Program-made: the position numbers and the translations under genes
Origin: Gossypium raimondii
Lineage: Eukaryota > Streptophyta > Magnoliopsida > Malvales > Malvaceae
Direction: 5' to 3'
Assembly: GCF_025698545.1 (NCBI RefSeq)
Contig: NC_068575.1
Location: 60,087,980 to 60,151,979 of the forward strand
Length of the DNA: 64,000 nt
Shown: positions 26,265 through 38,790 of the stretch, in pieces
How positions within the stretch are numbered: the first letter of the stretch is position 1
Layout of the letters: each line of letters begins with the position of its first letter
The notes under the pieces: generated by a model
The model's input: the letters and a program-made list of their open reading frames with translations, nothing else
Databases searched by the model: none
What the model was told of the DNA's origin: nothing

Positions 26265-28042
26265 ATGGCGACCTATTCGTTTCAGTCTCATCCTTTTCTT
26301 CTTGACTCCATTTTCTTACCAAACACGTCCACTACCAAAGTGTCTGGTTTGGTGGAAGAAGGCAACATCATTAATCCCAATTGTTTCCCTCAATTTTACC
26401 AGGATTCACCTGTTGGGTCTATGCTCCATCAAAGTAGCTGTCTTGATCACAGTTCAAATGAGCCTTCCACCGTGACTAAAAAACAGAGCACCGAAGATGA
26501 TTCCTCCACTGCGGTGGATAAGCTTGAAAGTGGTGAGCAAGTCACTCAGAAGAAAAGGACAAGGAATGGGACAACCTCGAATTCTGCACAATTTAAGGTT
26601 TGTCCATGACCATGTTTTTAAAAAATATATATATTGTGTTTTGGGTTTTTCAATAACGGGTTCCCTAACTGTTTTTTATGATTGATCCATGGAATTTTTT
26701 CATTAGGGTGCAAAAGAAGGGAAAACCAAGAAGCAAAAGAAGTGCAATGACGGCTTGAAAAATGAAAAGAAAGGGTGTAACTCTAAAGCTGATAAGAAAG
26801 ACCAAGAGAAATCAACCGAGCAGCCACCAACAGGTTACATTCATGTTAGAGCCAGGCGGGGTCAAGCCACCGACAGCCACAGTCTAGCAGAAAGGGTACT
26901 GTTATTCTAGCAAAACTCACTTTTTCTAGGGCTAAGAATCCCACGCTTTTTGCAGCAACAAGCAGCAGCTTGGGCTTGACCCTCAGCCCCTTTTCTGGGT
27001 CAAAACTCATGGCCTAAAAGGATTAGTTGAACCATGGGACCTAGCCCCTGATTTTAAAATTAGATTAGTTGTTCCTTATTGGTTATTTTCTTGAAATGGA
27101 TTTTGCAGGTAAGAAGAGAGAAAATAAGTGAAAGGATGAAGACATTACAGCGACTTGTTCCAGGGTGTGACAAGGTGATCAAGTTCAGTTCCAGTTTAAA
27201 TTGCCATTTGTCTTCTCTCTTTCTTTTTCTTTTTTAACATTTCTGACAGGCTGTTTTGATCATGGGGTTAATTTTTGTACGAAAATAGGTGACTGGAAAG
27301 GCCCTTATGTTGGATGAAATTATCAATTATGTTCAGTCCCTACAAAACCAAGTTGAGGTAACAATTAACAAGCTGTTTTTTTAACATTATTTCTAATACG
27401 CAAGATCAAACAACCAATACATAATCTCTTGTTTCTTTGTCTTTCTTTTTTTTTTTGGTAGTTTCTGTCAATGAAGCTTGCTTCTTTGAGCCCCACGTTC
27501 TATGACTTTGGAGTGGACCTGGAAACATTGATGATCAGACCAGAAGTAAGAAAGCATGTGTTGTTTAAAGCTATGCCTAGTTTGCCCACCATTTATATGT
27601 GTTAATTATAACCCATTATTTCATTACTGAAGCTGATGAAATCTTTGTCTCTATGACATTATTATTGTTTTTTTTATTAGAGGGTGAGCAGTACTGAAAC
27701 ATCCCCACTTCCAATGCCATGTCCACAACAATGTAACCCCATTCAGACCACCATTGCCCCATCTCACATTAATTATCCTCTTCTGGATGTTTCAACTGCA
27801 CTTTTTCTTCAACAGGGGCTAAGGCCCAATCTCTTTTCTCACTCTCAGGTATATTCACATAAAAACAATCACATTTATCAGATACATATATATATATAAA
27901 TATGTAGATGTATATATATTCTAACTATTTGACAAGACATCTTTTTCAGGATAATGGAAGTGTATTGTGGGATGTGGAGGACCAAAGACAAAAAATTTTC
28001 AACTCATCTCAGCTCAACGACAACTTATGTTTTTTCCATTAA
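26265..28042 (+). CDS. BHLH137: bHLH transcription factor, bHLH137 type, 7 exons
   Basis: Exons 26265-26597, 26707-26895, 27109-27174, 27289-27357, 27462-27545, 27681-27848 and 27950-28042 give 1002 nt, 333 residues. Every intron is in phase 0. The N-terminal part is Ser-rich and acidic, followed by a lysine-rich stretch (112-150). The DNA-binding region starts [20 protein letters not shown], and the basic region has His169, Glu173 and Arg177, the set that reads E/G-box DNA (CANNTG). The helix-loop-helix ends with [20 protein letters not shown] (dimer contact). The tail NDNLCFFH resembles the end of Arabidopsis bHLH137 (At5g50915). This is the BEE/CIB-related subfamily XII, nuclear, usually linked to growth and hormone responses. 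Target genes cannot be inferred here. Confidence 0.94.
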
Positions 28043-30689
28043 TATTAATGCAGAGAGAGAGTGAGAGAGAGCTGCCCTACAAACATCTGGTAGTAAACCC
28101 CTCATGTACTGCCTTGTTTTCTTTTTCATGCAATAAAAATATTAAAACAATTTCCATTGTAAATTTACCTACATTTTTCCTTTGTTAAACCAGCAAAAAA
28201 TACCGGAGAAACAAAGATTCAAAACCAAGGTCATCTGGCTTTTTTCTGCATAACTTTTCCATGGAGGAATTAAAAGCAGCATCTGAAAGATGAATAAAAG
28301 GGCAGCTTGCAAAGCAACATTGGATGGAGGAAGAAGAACACAAAAGGACAGATATAAAACCGACCAAAAATAAGACCATATCTTTTTGTAGATCCATTGT
28401 TCCTGTCTATTTTGACTCCCCCCCATGTCACTTTCATGCACAAATTCCTAGACCCTACGCCTGTTTAGTGTTTCTGCCCCAGAACTAAAACGAAGAACCC
28501 CTTAATTTATTTTCTTTCATGTAGTAAAAGTAAAAAGTATGTTGTAATGTAAAAATCAACTTTATAAAATCTCTTTTCCGTTGCTTTTACTGTTTTTCTG
28601 TTATTTCTGTTATATTTATTGTCGTCATGTTTATTTGCAGTAGGCTTTTTCTTTTCATCTGCTGAAGAAAAAAAAAGTAAATAAACTAATATTAATTTTA
28701 AAATTTTATTTAAATTAAATCATTAAATATATATATATGTAAATAGAATCAATCGTAAGAAAAATATATAAGAATAGCTGTTAAGTTTACAATAAATAGG
28801 TATGGCTAGGTAGGTTCTGATGCTCTGCGGTTGATGTGACCAGTTGTGCAATATTTGGCTTCAATTCGAGGTGGAATCTTCTTGGTTCTTGCATTTATGG
28901 GGGCTTTAGCTTCATTTATCAGATGATCTTCCTCTAGACGAATTCTGTCATGATACAAAATGATTTTTTATTTTGATTCGTCTAGGGTTCGTTCTATTAA
29001 TTTTTTAATATTTATAATTTAAATATTTTGAAAATATAGTTATTTGAATTGTTAAATAATAACTTGAGTCATCGGATTGTGTCTACATAGTCCAAGTTGA
29101 AGTGTTCGCCTTTAATATATAATTTAGCCGACTTACAAGTTGAAGATTCTAAACAGTGCAGATTAATAATTGGTCTGAAAGAAGAAGAAAAATATATATT
29201 TGTAAAAAGATGGACAATTTTCACTTCTAATGTCCAAAGATTGCCATAGCCTGTCTGGTTATGGATCAACAATATCTTCAACATAACATGTATTTGCTGT
29301 GCAAAGCACCAGAATTCCTTTTTCTTTGATGGCAACATCAGAATGGTGATCTCTATTCTCAACGTAACCATATAACAATAATGAATATAAAAAAATGAAA
29401 CTGAATGACAACCCACCAATGAAAGGATGGCAGTGTTCCATCACTTGTGGCCCTAATCACATCATTGTATCAATGGACGTAAATATAGAAATATATTGAG
29501 AAAATTGTGATTAGGGTTTCGATGCCTCTTGTCAAGCGCTTTGAGTAAGATGTGCAATATTTGGTTTTAGTCCATAATGGAAGAAGAGAATATTGTTATG
29601 GAGATGATCATAGGAATTTTTATTCTATATTTTTTCTTTTTTATAAAGTTGAGGAAACAATGAATATTAAGAAGCAAGAAAAAGGTAGCCAGGCAGCCCA
29701 ACTATAGTGGTCAAAGGAATTGGAAAAAAATGGTGATCTTGATTTAATATTCGTACCAGTTAAATATACCCCATTAAACAATCAAAAAGCTTGGATTCTT
29801 TTTTCTAAAAACATGTTCCATTTGGCATTTCTTATATTCTTTGCATGTTTTGCATTATGGTTTGATTAAAAATCCCAAATCATCGAATTAAATCCTTAAT
29901 TATCAGCACCCTCTCTCTTTTGTTTTAACCCTTGTATAGAAGCAGACAATCCATGTGGTTCAAAGTGTTTCACTTCTTTTCTTACACTGACCCACACATA
30001 TTAACTTCCATAGATGCTGCAACGACTAACAAATAACAACCTCCAAAAACCAAGGAAACAAAACTCCGGAAAAAGTGGGAAAATAAAATTTATGTGTTCA
30101 AACCGTTTGAAGTTGCTTTTCTAACAAAGCTGTGACATTGAAATTTTCTTTCAATTCAGATGATAACGATGATTCAGTTCATAAAATGATTGCTTTATAG
30201 ATGGAAAAACGGTGATATGATATTTAAATGAGAGTGGTTAAGTGTCTCCACAGTGAATGCCATCTGCATACAAAATGGAGTAAATGCTCTTTGTACAATG
30301 TACGCTCACCAACTGATCAATCTTCTTCTTCATGGACCCTCCTGTTTCTCCATTTATGATGTGTTACATTAATGGAATTGTCACTATTTATGACGTGATT
30401 ACGTGTTTTTAATTTAATTAACATCATGTCTAGAACATATATCATAAAAAAATGACAGTTTCGAAACTTGGAATTTACTTCCCGATGTCTCCGGAACTTG
30501 CAAGAATTTGGATCCCGCGAGTTTATTACAGAAGAAAATCATTGTTAATATGTTTTCATGTAAATTATTATTATATGAAACAATTTGAAATATGTTAAAT
30601 TATGGTACATGATATTATGCAATAAATTTTAAAAAATAGATATAATAATTTAACACGATATTGGTTGAAATGATAAAAATATTATAATA

Positions 30690-30850
30690 TTTAAATGATC
30701 CGTTGGTTAAGGGTGTCCTCAAAGTTATGAGATTGATCCGCAAGCCTGTGTGATAATTTAAGTGGGTGCATGAGTTTCAAATGTTACTGTATAAAAAATA
30801 ATAATATTTTGGGTTCAAATCCCCCATTATGTGCAAATATCTATCGCCCC
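30690..30850 (+). repeat. Possible tRNA-derived SINE fragment
   Basis: GTTGGTTAAGGGTGTC resembles a pol III A box and GGGTTCAAATCCCCC a B box (RGTTCRANNCY). Their spacing of about 110 bases is too long for a tRNA, and no cloverleaf is possible. A similar tail, GGGTTCGAATCACG, occurs near 53046. Family and ends were not determined. Confidence 0.3.
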
Positions 30851-31679
30851 TCAAAATCATATATGTTACTTTGTAAAAAAATAACTTTTGATAAATTCTT
30901 TATTGAATGGAGACACGAAACTTGTGACTAAAAAAAGAAATTAAGAAATTTACAAAATGACATATTTTGAGTTTTGTCTGGGCAATAAATGATTTTACAT
31001 CAAAATATGTGTTATTCCAATATATTATTGACATGGAACTTTAGATAAAATAATTATTACTGAAAATAAAAATAAAAAATAAAATATTATCACACCATCA
31101 AATTTTAGCTTAATTGTGTAAATCTTTTAACCATATATAACTCAATAAATAAGCCCAACTACTTAATGGACTAGTATTTGTTATCTAAATTTTTATATTA
31201 TTTATCTTTTTGTATTGTGAGATTATTAACATCATAAATTACGGCAATATTACCAATAAGTCAATAGGTGCAATGTTAAAACACATTGTATTCTTAAGGA
31301 GAAATTACAAGTTTGAATCTTGAAAATAATATTATTAGGAGAGTTAACTACGAATCGTGAATATAAAAAAATTACGATAATATGGATTCACTAAAATATT
31401 AAATAATAATTTTATATTATTGGTGATTATTTTTTATTTTTGTTTCAAAGTACATTTATAATAATGCATTAGCCTTATAAATACAAAATCAATTAAGACA
31501 ATACCCATCTGAGTTTCTTCGACCAGTCCTTTCAATTAATTTCAATTTCTATCCATTCCAAACGTACAACAAAAGGGTTGAAATTTGCATGGCAAAGCAT
31601 GCTTTCTAAAAGCACCAACCTCAGCTACATAGTTCGACACTTGTCATAGCTAGTTTCACTAAATGAAGTGGTTTGTTTT

Positions 31680-31694
31680 GGGGGGGGGGGGGGG
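31680..31694. repeat. Homopolymer G run of 15
   Basis: Fifteen consecutive G bases in an otherwise AT-rich stretch. G runs of this length are rare and could adopt stacked-G structure, or could be an assembly slip. Confidence 0.9.
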
Positions 31695-33635
31695 TTAGGT
31701 ATAAATAATAATATAAAAGCAGAAGGAACAAAAAACCCAACTAAAGGATAGGAAAAAAAAAGTGCTACTTCAAATTTTTTTTGTCAACTAACATTTTGGT
31801 AAGTTGATTTAAATGTGCGATTGACTGATCATGAAGCAAAGGTCATGTATATAATAACTAAAGCAAATTTTATGTGCAAGTGTAGGAGACACATGTCAAA
31901 ACCTGGAGAAATTTCCTTGCTTCCTTCATTCACTTTTTCCTTTTTGGTAATTTGATTATGATGATGGTGATGATATGCTATATTTATATGCATGACCCAT
32001 CAAAATCATGAAGGAGACATGGCTGCCATTAAAGGACCCATCAAAAACTCTCTTATGATTATCAATCTAACCATCTAAGTATATGAATAACGGGAGTTTC
32101 CTTTTTTTTTTTCGAAGAATAATGAGAGTTGTTTTTTTTATATGAATTTGTAAAAATTTAATCACAAAAGAATTAGCCATTAAGGGATACTTTAGTCTCC
32201 TATTATTTGGATTTAGATACGTATTTGGTTTAACCATGTTTAATTTGTTTTTTAATATGTATTTAGAGAATATTTTAAAATTATATCTTGATATTTATAT
32301 TTTGAATATGCATTTAATCTAAATGTTAATTTAAAATACATGAATATTGAAAATAAAAATATTAAAAAGAATTTAAAAGTCAAAATAACATAGCTGAAGG
32401 AAATATATTAGATATTAAGGAAATATTGCTTATTTAGAGTCTAGAGATCTTTAATGGGTTGATATTGGGGCGAAATTAGAAAAAAATATTTGGGGACTGG
32501 AATTAATTTGTATGTTTTTCAATGGTAAAAATATAATTTCACCATTTTAATAGCTTATATATTTATAATTTTTAAAGGATTAAATTAAATTTTTGTCATT
32601 TTTAGGATAAATTACAATTTTACGATTACTAATTTTAAATTCTATAAATTATAAATGACCTAAATAAAAAAAATCATTTTAGGGAGGTAAAGGCCCCTGC
32701 CAACTCCTCTCACTTTGCCGATGAGATTTTGTCTTCTAATTTTATTAAGAGCCCTAGCATTTAAGGCAAAGTTCATAGAGCGGAAGCACCTCACCAAATT
32801 GGGCTTGCATGGTGCACGCACGATCACCTACCTCAGGCATGAGAACATCACAATCTTGGTAGAGTTTGCACCTTTTTGTTGAGGCTCGAGGGAAAGCAGT
32901 TATTTTTAGTGAAATCTTCAAAGTGTGGTTTATCTGAAATCAATTAACCTTTCAAGGTAGATATTATTTAAGAATTGAGTCGTAGTATTGTCTCATTTAT
33001 CTTCAAATTTCAGCACAAATTAAGAAATTATTTTCAACGGTCTTGAAATATATTGGTACTAATACCTAATACCTATTATGACAGTCTTTTAGCAAAGCAA
33101 ATATGGAATTAAAAATCACCCGTTTCTTCCCGGAAGCATAACAATCGATGCTGGAAAACACTTGGGCGGCGTGTCTCACCGGCGGTTTTGTCAGAAAACG
33201 AGAAAATTATGTGCGTAGCAGGTTTAATGGACCAAAAATCTTGGCCGTCGTTGTAGGTAGAAGATAACAAGGAGAATTATTAAATGGCAATGGGCAGTAT
33301 TGGCCCACCTTTGGGGGAGGTGAAGGGACAGGGACCAGTTTTAAAGAGTGGTGATCGGCAAGGAACTTGGGATGGTGCAGCCTCTGGTTGCGGCCGAATT
33401 GACCAGACTAGGGGTCCACTAGGGGGACTTCACTTGTTAAGAGTCGGTCCAAGTAGAGGAGCAAACCCGCATGGTTTGGTCGCTTCCCCATCGAACTGCC
33501 TTGTCTCTCTCTTTTGCTTATCAAAAATTATAAATAATGGATTGAAGAAGAAGAAGATGATTTAGGCATGGGCTCTACAAATAAATATATTGTTTTTATA
33601 TCCACTTGTTTCATGTTTTTCTCTATTATAAGATA

Positions 33636-33758
33636 TAGGCTGATTTGGATGAGCGGTGAAGTGCGGTGCGGTCTATATCGTTACAGTATTTAATCTTATT
33701 ACTGCCGCTGTTTTTATACTAATCGCAAGTAAACATACCACCCATCTAAACCCACCTA
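33636..33758. mobile_element. Short MITE (TTTGGATGRGCGGTG type)
   Basis: Left end TAGGCTGATTTGGATGAGCG and right end ACCCATCTAAACCCACCTA are imperfect inverted repeats of about 20 bases around a GC-richer core (GTGCGGTGCGGTC and ACTGCCGCTG). Length is 123 bp. It resembles the element at 48719-48855. Superfamily is not certain (Harbinger or hAT). Confidence 0.55.
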
Positions 33759-35749
33759 TAGATTGCTTCATGTTTTTTTTAATACGAAAATTAGATAAAT
33801 ATTTATATTAAAAAGATATCTGTCTCAATTGTCAAAAGACTAATAAGATCAACTAAATTATTATTTTTATTAAATATAATATATGATAATCTTAAAGAAT
33901 GGTCTATAAGAACTCTTGACTATATTAATTCATTTTTCGAACTAGTTGGAAATGTTAAATTAAAGCCCCTATCAAAAATGGACTAATCAAGTGCGAACCT
34001 TTTTTTGTCGAATTAGACGACCCCAAGACCAAATGAAAACTTGTCTATTTGCAGGTGCTTGCCCCCTTACACTGATCCCTGTATATTTGACTTAAATGGA
34101 CACTTTGATCATGCTTTGTTTTGCCTTTATCACACAATCCAACTTGGGAATTGTCCAATCACAAACCCTACAATTTCCTTCCTACTAACTGAGATACATA
34201 TATCTTCAGAACTAGAGTAAGCCAATGTTGAGGTATGAAGTTTTAGATTAAGATATTGTCCCTTTTTTCTATTAAGATATATATTTTCTCAAAAGATAAA
34301 AACTATTACAATGATCCACAAACCAAAAGATTGCAAATGTTGGAGTGGGAAATTAAAAGCTTTGCGAATTGGTCTCGTTTGCTATCTATTTGAAATACAA
34401 GGAGAAAAAACTGGGACCATAACCTCAGTAAATGTCTGCCTTGGAGTCTCATGGGATGTCTGATTCAGACCAGAAGAAAATATTTGTAAAAGAAGGACGT
34501 TTCGCAAGTTCCCGGTACAAACAACACAATGGTCCCTTCCTATAGTACAATTTTAACATGATTTCTTTATATTTGTCCGTTAGGACCGAAAGCAACTGGG
34601 CTATCGCAGTTGGCTCGGGGTGTGCTTTAGGGTTCAACATGAACAGTCTTAGACACTTAATTCAACCTCTTGAAACGAAAGCTTGTAATAAGACTCTCAT
34701 TGACTAGGCTACTACAATTGGTTCTTCACCCGTAGCACCATGCTTCTTAAAGGGTTTGGATTCTTTTGTTTTTTTAGTGTAAAAAATTCGGTATTTAGTA
34801 GTTACATCGTTTTTCGATTATCTTATTTGGACAGAAACAGGGACATGAAAAGAAGATGGGGGGCAAGTTGAGCAATGAAACCGAAATGGAAAACGAACGA
34901 CAATGAGAGATTCATTTGAACCAACGTGCAAAAGACAATATACTGTTTTTGCATGCAAAATTCAATGTAAATTGTGAGCAGACAAAGGCATGGGAAACCA
35001 AATTGACTGCTAAAAATGGATTAATTGCGAAGAGGACGTAACGCTGAGCATCCAAAACCTATAATATGCCGATGGGATGCCCATCCCTCCTTCGAGACTA
35101 CACATGCAAGCACATGAACCTCGGTTAACACCATGACCTTTAAGTCAAACATTTGACGACGGTTTTTCCATCAAGGACCCTTTTTAAGTGGTCCCATTAC
35201 CACGAAAATAAAGTCTCCATGCATTTCATACGTAAATTATGCGTAACAAAACATTTATATATAGTTCCGAAAAGATAAATCCGTTTTGTGGGCACGGAAA
35301 TTGAATAAGTTAGGTAAAAAGGGTCGGTACATTTGTATGAGATTAATTGCGAAAGGGATTTAAGGTTGAACAATGAGAGCATAGAAGTTGGTTCCTGGGG
35401 TTTTTGTTTTTTGTTTTTTCTTTTTAGTCTGTGCATTGCCGGTGTGCCCATACCTCCATGAAAGAGACTACACCATTCATTGTTTATATTTTGTTAGTAT
35501 TCACTTCTTTTACTGTAAATTTCATCGTCATTTTTGGGTGGCCAACATTGGACGTGGTCCTCCACCGTTAAAATGGATAATCTCTTTATGTTCTTTTTTT
35601 TTTTTATCTCTAATATATAAATTAAAATAATGAGAAATATAAAATATGTTTATGACTAAATTTTATTATAAATTTGAAAGGCGAGACGAGATGGAATAGA
35701 TATAGATATTTTGGACTGTCCTCTTTACTAGTAATAGCCATATGAGAAA
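33759..35749. other. Intergenic stretch without recognised features
   Basis: Mixed AT-rich DNA. The short inverted repeat GATGGG-ATG-CCCATC near 35074 is too small to support a structured RNA. No gene was found. Confidence 0.4.
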
Positions 35750-36457
35750 GAGGGTCAGAATAAGCCCGCTTATAACTAATGGGCTTTCTTAATAAGTCCA
35801 TTTATAATTAAGGGCTTTCTATACAAGAGTCCATTTCGGATCCATTACAGAGATGCAGAATCTTTATTTGCCATCAAATAATACCATAGGTATTGTCTTA
35901 CAATTAAAGAAAAAAAAAACTGAAATGATTAGATGTTTTTCATTATTAATTAGATTTATCCGATTTACAGGTAAGAAGTTTAATTTAATTAAAAATATTA
36001 GTGATTATATTTATTTGATGATAAAAGAAAAAAAAGTTTGAAACTTACAATTAATTACTTTAATCTGTCTGAAGATATTTTGATCGAGAAATGTTTGATG
36101 CATCATCAATCGATTTTTATTGAGTTGAAAATTGACAGCTTCTGTAAATTGAATCGAATTAATTTCCCACCATTCGTGCATATTGAATGGATTGTTTACA
36201 CTCAATGAAGTCATCCAAGCATGTTTGCACCCGCAATTCTCGATTTTGGACCAAGATTTTCAAGAATTGAACTTGTGATTTTCTTTAAACTCGATATTGT
36301 CACCTTGAAGCTTGCTAAGTTTGTTTGTCATGAACTCTTGTATGATCAAGTTCATCATCGCTCAAATCCGCTTCAATCTTACGCGAGTAATTAGACCTTT
36401 AAGGAGATTAAGCCCATTATTATGTTGGCCCTTGAATGGGCCTTAGTACTTGCATCA
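35750..36457 (-). mobile_element. Probable Ty3/gypsy 3' LTR (minus orientation)
   Basis: Directly after the pol remnant on the minus strand, a purine run AGAGGAGAAA (polypurine tract) is followed by TGATGCAAGTACTAAGGCCC, a plausible LTR start at 36457. The lower limit is a guess, because no matching CA end or target duplication was located. Confidence 0.4.
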
Positions 36458-36465
36458 TTTCTCCT

Positions 36466-36985
36466 CTACTCAACAAGATTCACCCTCGAACATGCAATGT
36501 CAAAGGGAGATAAATCAAAGGCACTAAAAGAAGCACTACCACCATATTTACCAGGCAAATCAATTTTGTAAGCATTATCGTTGATCCACTCAAGGACTTG
36601 AAAAGACACATCTTCTGAGATCTAATTTAGTTTTTCATTTTTCGAGAACATATTCTTTTTGCATATGGACTCAAAAACAACTTGTTTCCTCCCGTGGTTT
36701 GCTTTTTTAACATTGGCGGTATTGATTTTCTCTGTGTGTTGTCTTACCTTTCATGAATTTGTTTAACAAGTTTCCCTTTACATTCACCATCAAAGATTTG
36801 AAAGTTAATGGGTTAAATCCTTGAACACTTTCAAAGGAGGATAAATCGATGGAACATTGGATGGATGGATAAATATTCGATTGAACCATTTGAAATTTTT
36901 TTTCGATAAATTCAATTAATGACTCTAACCGATCCTTTAAGAATAAATTTTTGGCAACTTGGAGTTTGAAGAAGTTCCCCAAAAA
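36466..36985 (-). pseudogene. Ty3/gypsy pol 3' end (integrase C-terminus), broken
   Basis: Minus-strand frames read SSFESVQGFNPLT, then a basic stretch (KTTHRENQYRQ), and after stops and shifts FQVLEWINDNAYKIDLPGKY and LSPFDIACSRVNLVE before a stop at 36466-36468. This is the order of the integrase tail in plant gypsy polyproteins (...YGFNPLTPLDL... then VLERINDNAYKLDLPGEY then LSPFDV). Reverse transcriptase, protease and gag are missing upstream, so only the 3' end remains. It is disabled by several stop codons. Confidence 0.75.
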
Positions 36986-38790
36986 TCATGAAGATTAATA
37001 AAAACGTCATAGCTAATGAATAATGAATATACGCTAGCTAATTAATATCAAAATAAAACTTCCAAGTGTAATGAATCACCGATTAATCTAAACAATAAGT
37101 AGTTCTAGTCGAACAAAATTTTCTTGTTGACCGAGAAACACAAAACTTCTAAACAATTGGAAATAGTTAAAAATATCCTAAAAATCAGAATAAATAAATA
37201 ACAAAATATAAAACTTACTAAATACAATATTAGGCTCATATATACTCAATATTATGCGTTAAAATTGAACCTAATAGATTTAAACTCGAGTTAAAATTTG
37301 AAATTCGAAATTTCCTATAATAATCCCGTCCAGAAATTACACTCACGCAATCTTCACTAATACAACCATCGAACTCGAAATAAAGTAATTTAAAGTGCAA
37401 AGAATTCAACAAGATGGCCATTATTTGTGCTAACGATGAGTATTAAGAACAACACGCGGGCAATATGGCTTAATTCTTTCAAAGAACACATTTAATGTTT
37501 TATGTATGTTATTTTTTGTGAAGGGAAGATAATTCATTAATTCAAGTTAAATAGCATAGTTAGATGCAAGGTAAACATAGGTTAAGCTAATGGTTTCACT
37601 AGTGGCATGCTTAGCTACCAGGGTTGTTTGGAGAACCATTGGTGCCGTACATTGTGAATGGTGCCCAAAAAAATGTTGCGACTTATCGACTTGTGACTAA
37701 ACAAAAGAACGATGAATTTACATTCACAAAGTTCGTCAAATAAGTTGAGACATGTAAAAGGAACCCCTCCAAAATCTATTCTGAACAGACCTCATTTGCT
37801 GTTGCTGTTGTTTCCACCGCTAACTATACATATCGTTTCAATGGGAAAGGAATGAGTTCTCTTTCATTGAGCAATTATAGTTGATTAGCTTTTTTAAAGA
37901 TGTAAATATGATACCTTACGATGTTGATACATTGTTGGTGTTGTTGGCCTCCTTGTGATCACCTATATTTGTCGAAAGTTTGAAACCATTCAAGGGAGAC
38001 TTTTTGGAGTGACACATTGGGTTCCCAACCATATAGCTCATCGGCTATTGCAATTCGAGGTTTCTTCATGTGTGGATCATTTTTTGAGTTGTATGTAAAT
38101 TCATGTATGATGAAATTAACCAATAACGTTATAATATTAAGACATTTCTTATTTAGCCTTATCAACTTACATAAGAAATAATGTCACTATTATTGTTTAG
38201 TTCATAAGCAAGATTAATGTAGTATGCTTACATTGGCAAGATCAAGCGCGATGGATTCTCTTCGATTTGGAAAATGAATTTTCGGACCCATAAGAAGTTG
38301 TCGACAATAGAGAAAGTGAAAATGGATAAGTGAAAAAAAAGGAATAGATATTGTTAACGGTCATGTCAGCTTGCGGTTACAATGTTAATGATAGCTAATA
38401 GGTCAGTAACCGTAATGTAATAATTCGATAATGTTAGTGATCATATAGTATTATTTTTCTAAATTTGATGACCAAAGCGCAATTTAAACCATACATAAAT
38501 GGTTTAACTTGTAATTTACCCAAGAACTCAAAACACACTGCGTCAGTATAAAAAAAATTAAAATTTGAACATATTAAAGATTTTATATTTAAAAAAATTA
38601 CAACGAACAAAAATATTGGAAAAAAAAAATAGGGATATGAATCGACTGATCCGATTGATTTGAACTGAAAAGCGGCAATTCGAACCGTTCAATGCCCGTT
38701 CTTTAATCGCCGTTTTTGCTTCTTCATTTTCTTCACAAATAAAAACAAACCCAAAAAGAGACCAAAAAGAAAACCCAAAGTAAAACAAAC
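36986..38790. other. Intergenic region upstream of the SAM-domain gene
   Basis: Mostly unclassified AT-rich DNA with a possible UXS scrap (37990-38102). The last 230 bases before 38791 likely contain the promoter and 5' UTR of the SAM-domain gene. No convincing TATA box was placed. Confidence 0.4.
37990..38102 (-). pseudogene. Possible fragment of UDP-glucuronate decarboxylase (UXS) C-terminus
   Basis: About 38 codons read EFTYNSKNDPHMKKPRIAIA then DELYGWEPNVSLQ. UXS proteins end with a similar block (EF..NT.DDPHKRKPDITKA followed by KELLGWEP.V.L). The rest of the enzyme (Rossmann fold, YxxxK) is not visible on either side, so this would be an isolated relic. The match is short and could be coincidence. 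Confidence 0.4.

Larger units (their letters stand above)
28043..33635. other. Gene-poor intergenic region
   Basis: The bHLH 3' UTR likely fills the first 400 bases. The rest is AT-rich DNA with no supported gene. It includes a possible SINE at 30690-30850, a 15-base G run at 31680-31694 and a GC-richer island at about 33150-33560 with no recognised product. The words TGCAATATTTGG near 28848 and 29559 suggest fragments of one repeat. Confidence 0.45.

Noticed and set aside
30690-30850. tRNA gene
   Set aside because: A and B box-like words exist but are about 110 bases apart and no cloverleaf can be drawn; listed only as a possible SINE.
32690-32960. Kinase-like phrase (YLRHENITIL) near 32.84 kb
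   Set aside because: Only about ten residues fit and the flanks do not continue the fold; probably chance.
33284-33565. 93-codon frame in the GC-rich island as a gene
   Set aside because: No domain, no splice context and a low-complexity Lys tail; kept only as a composition anomaly.
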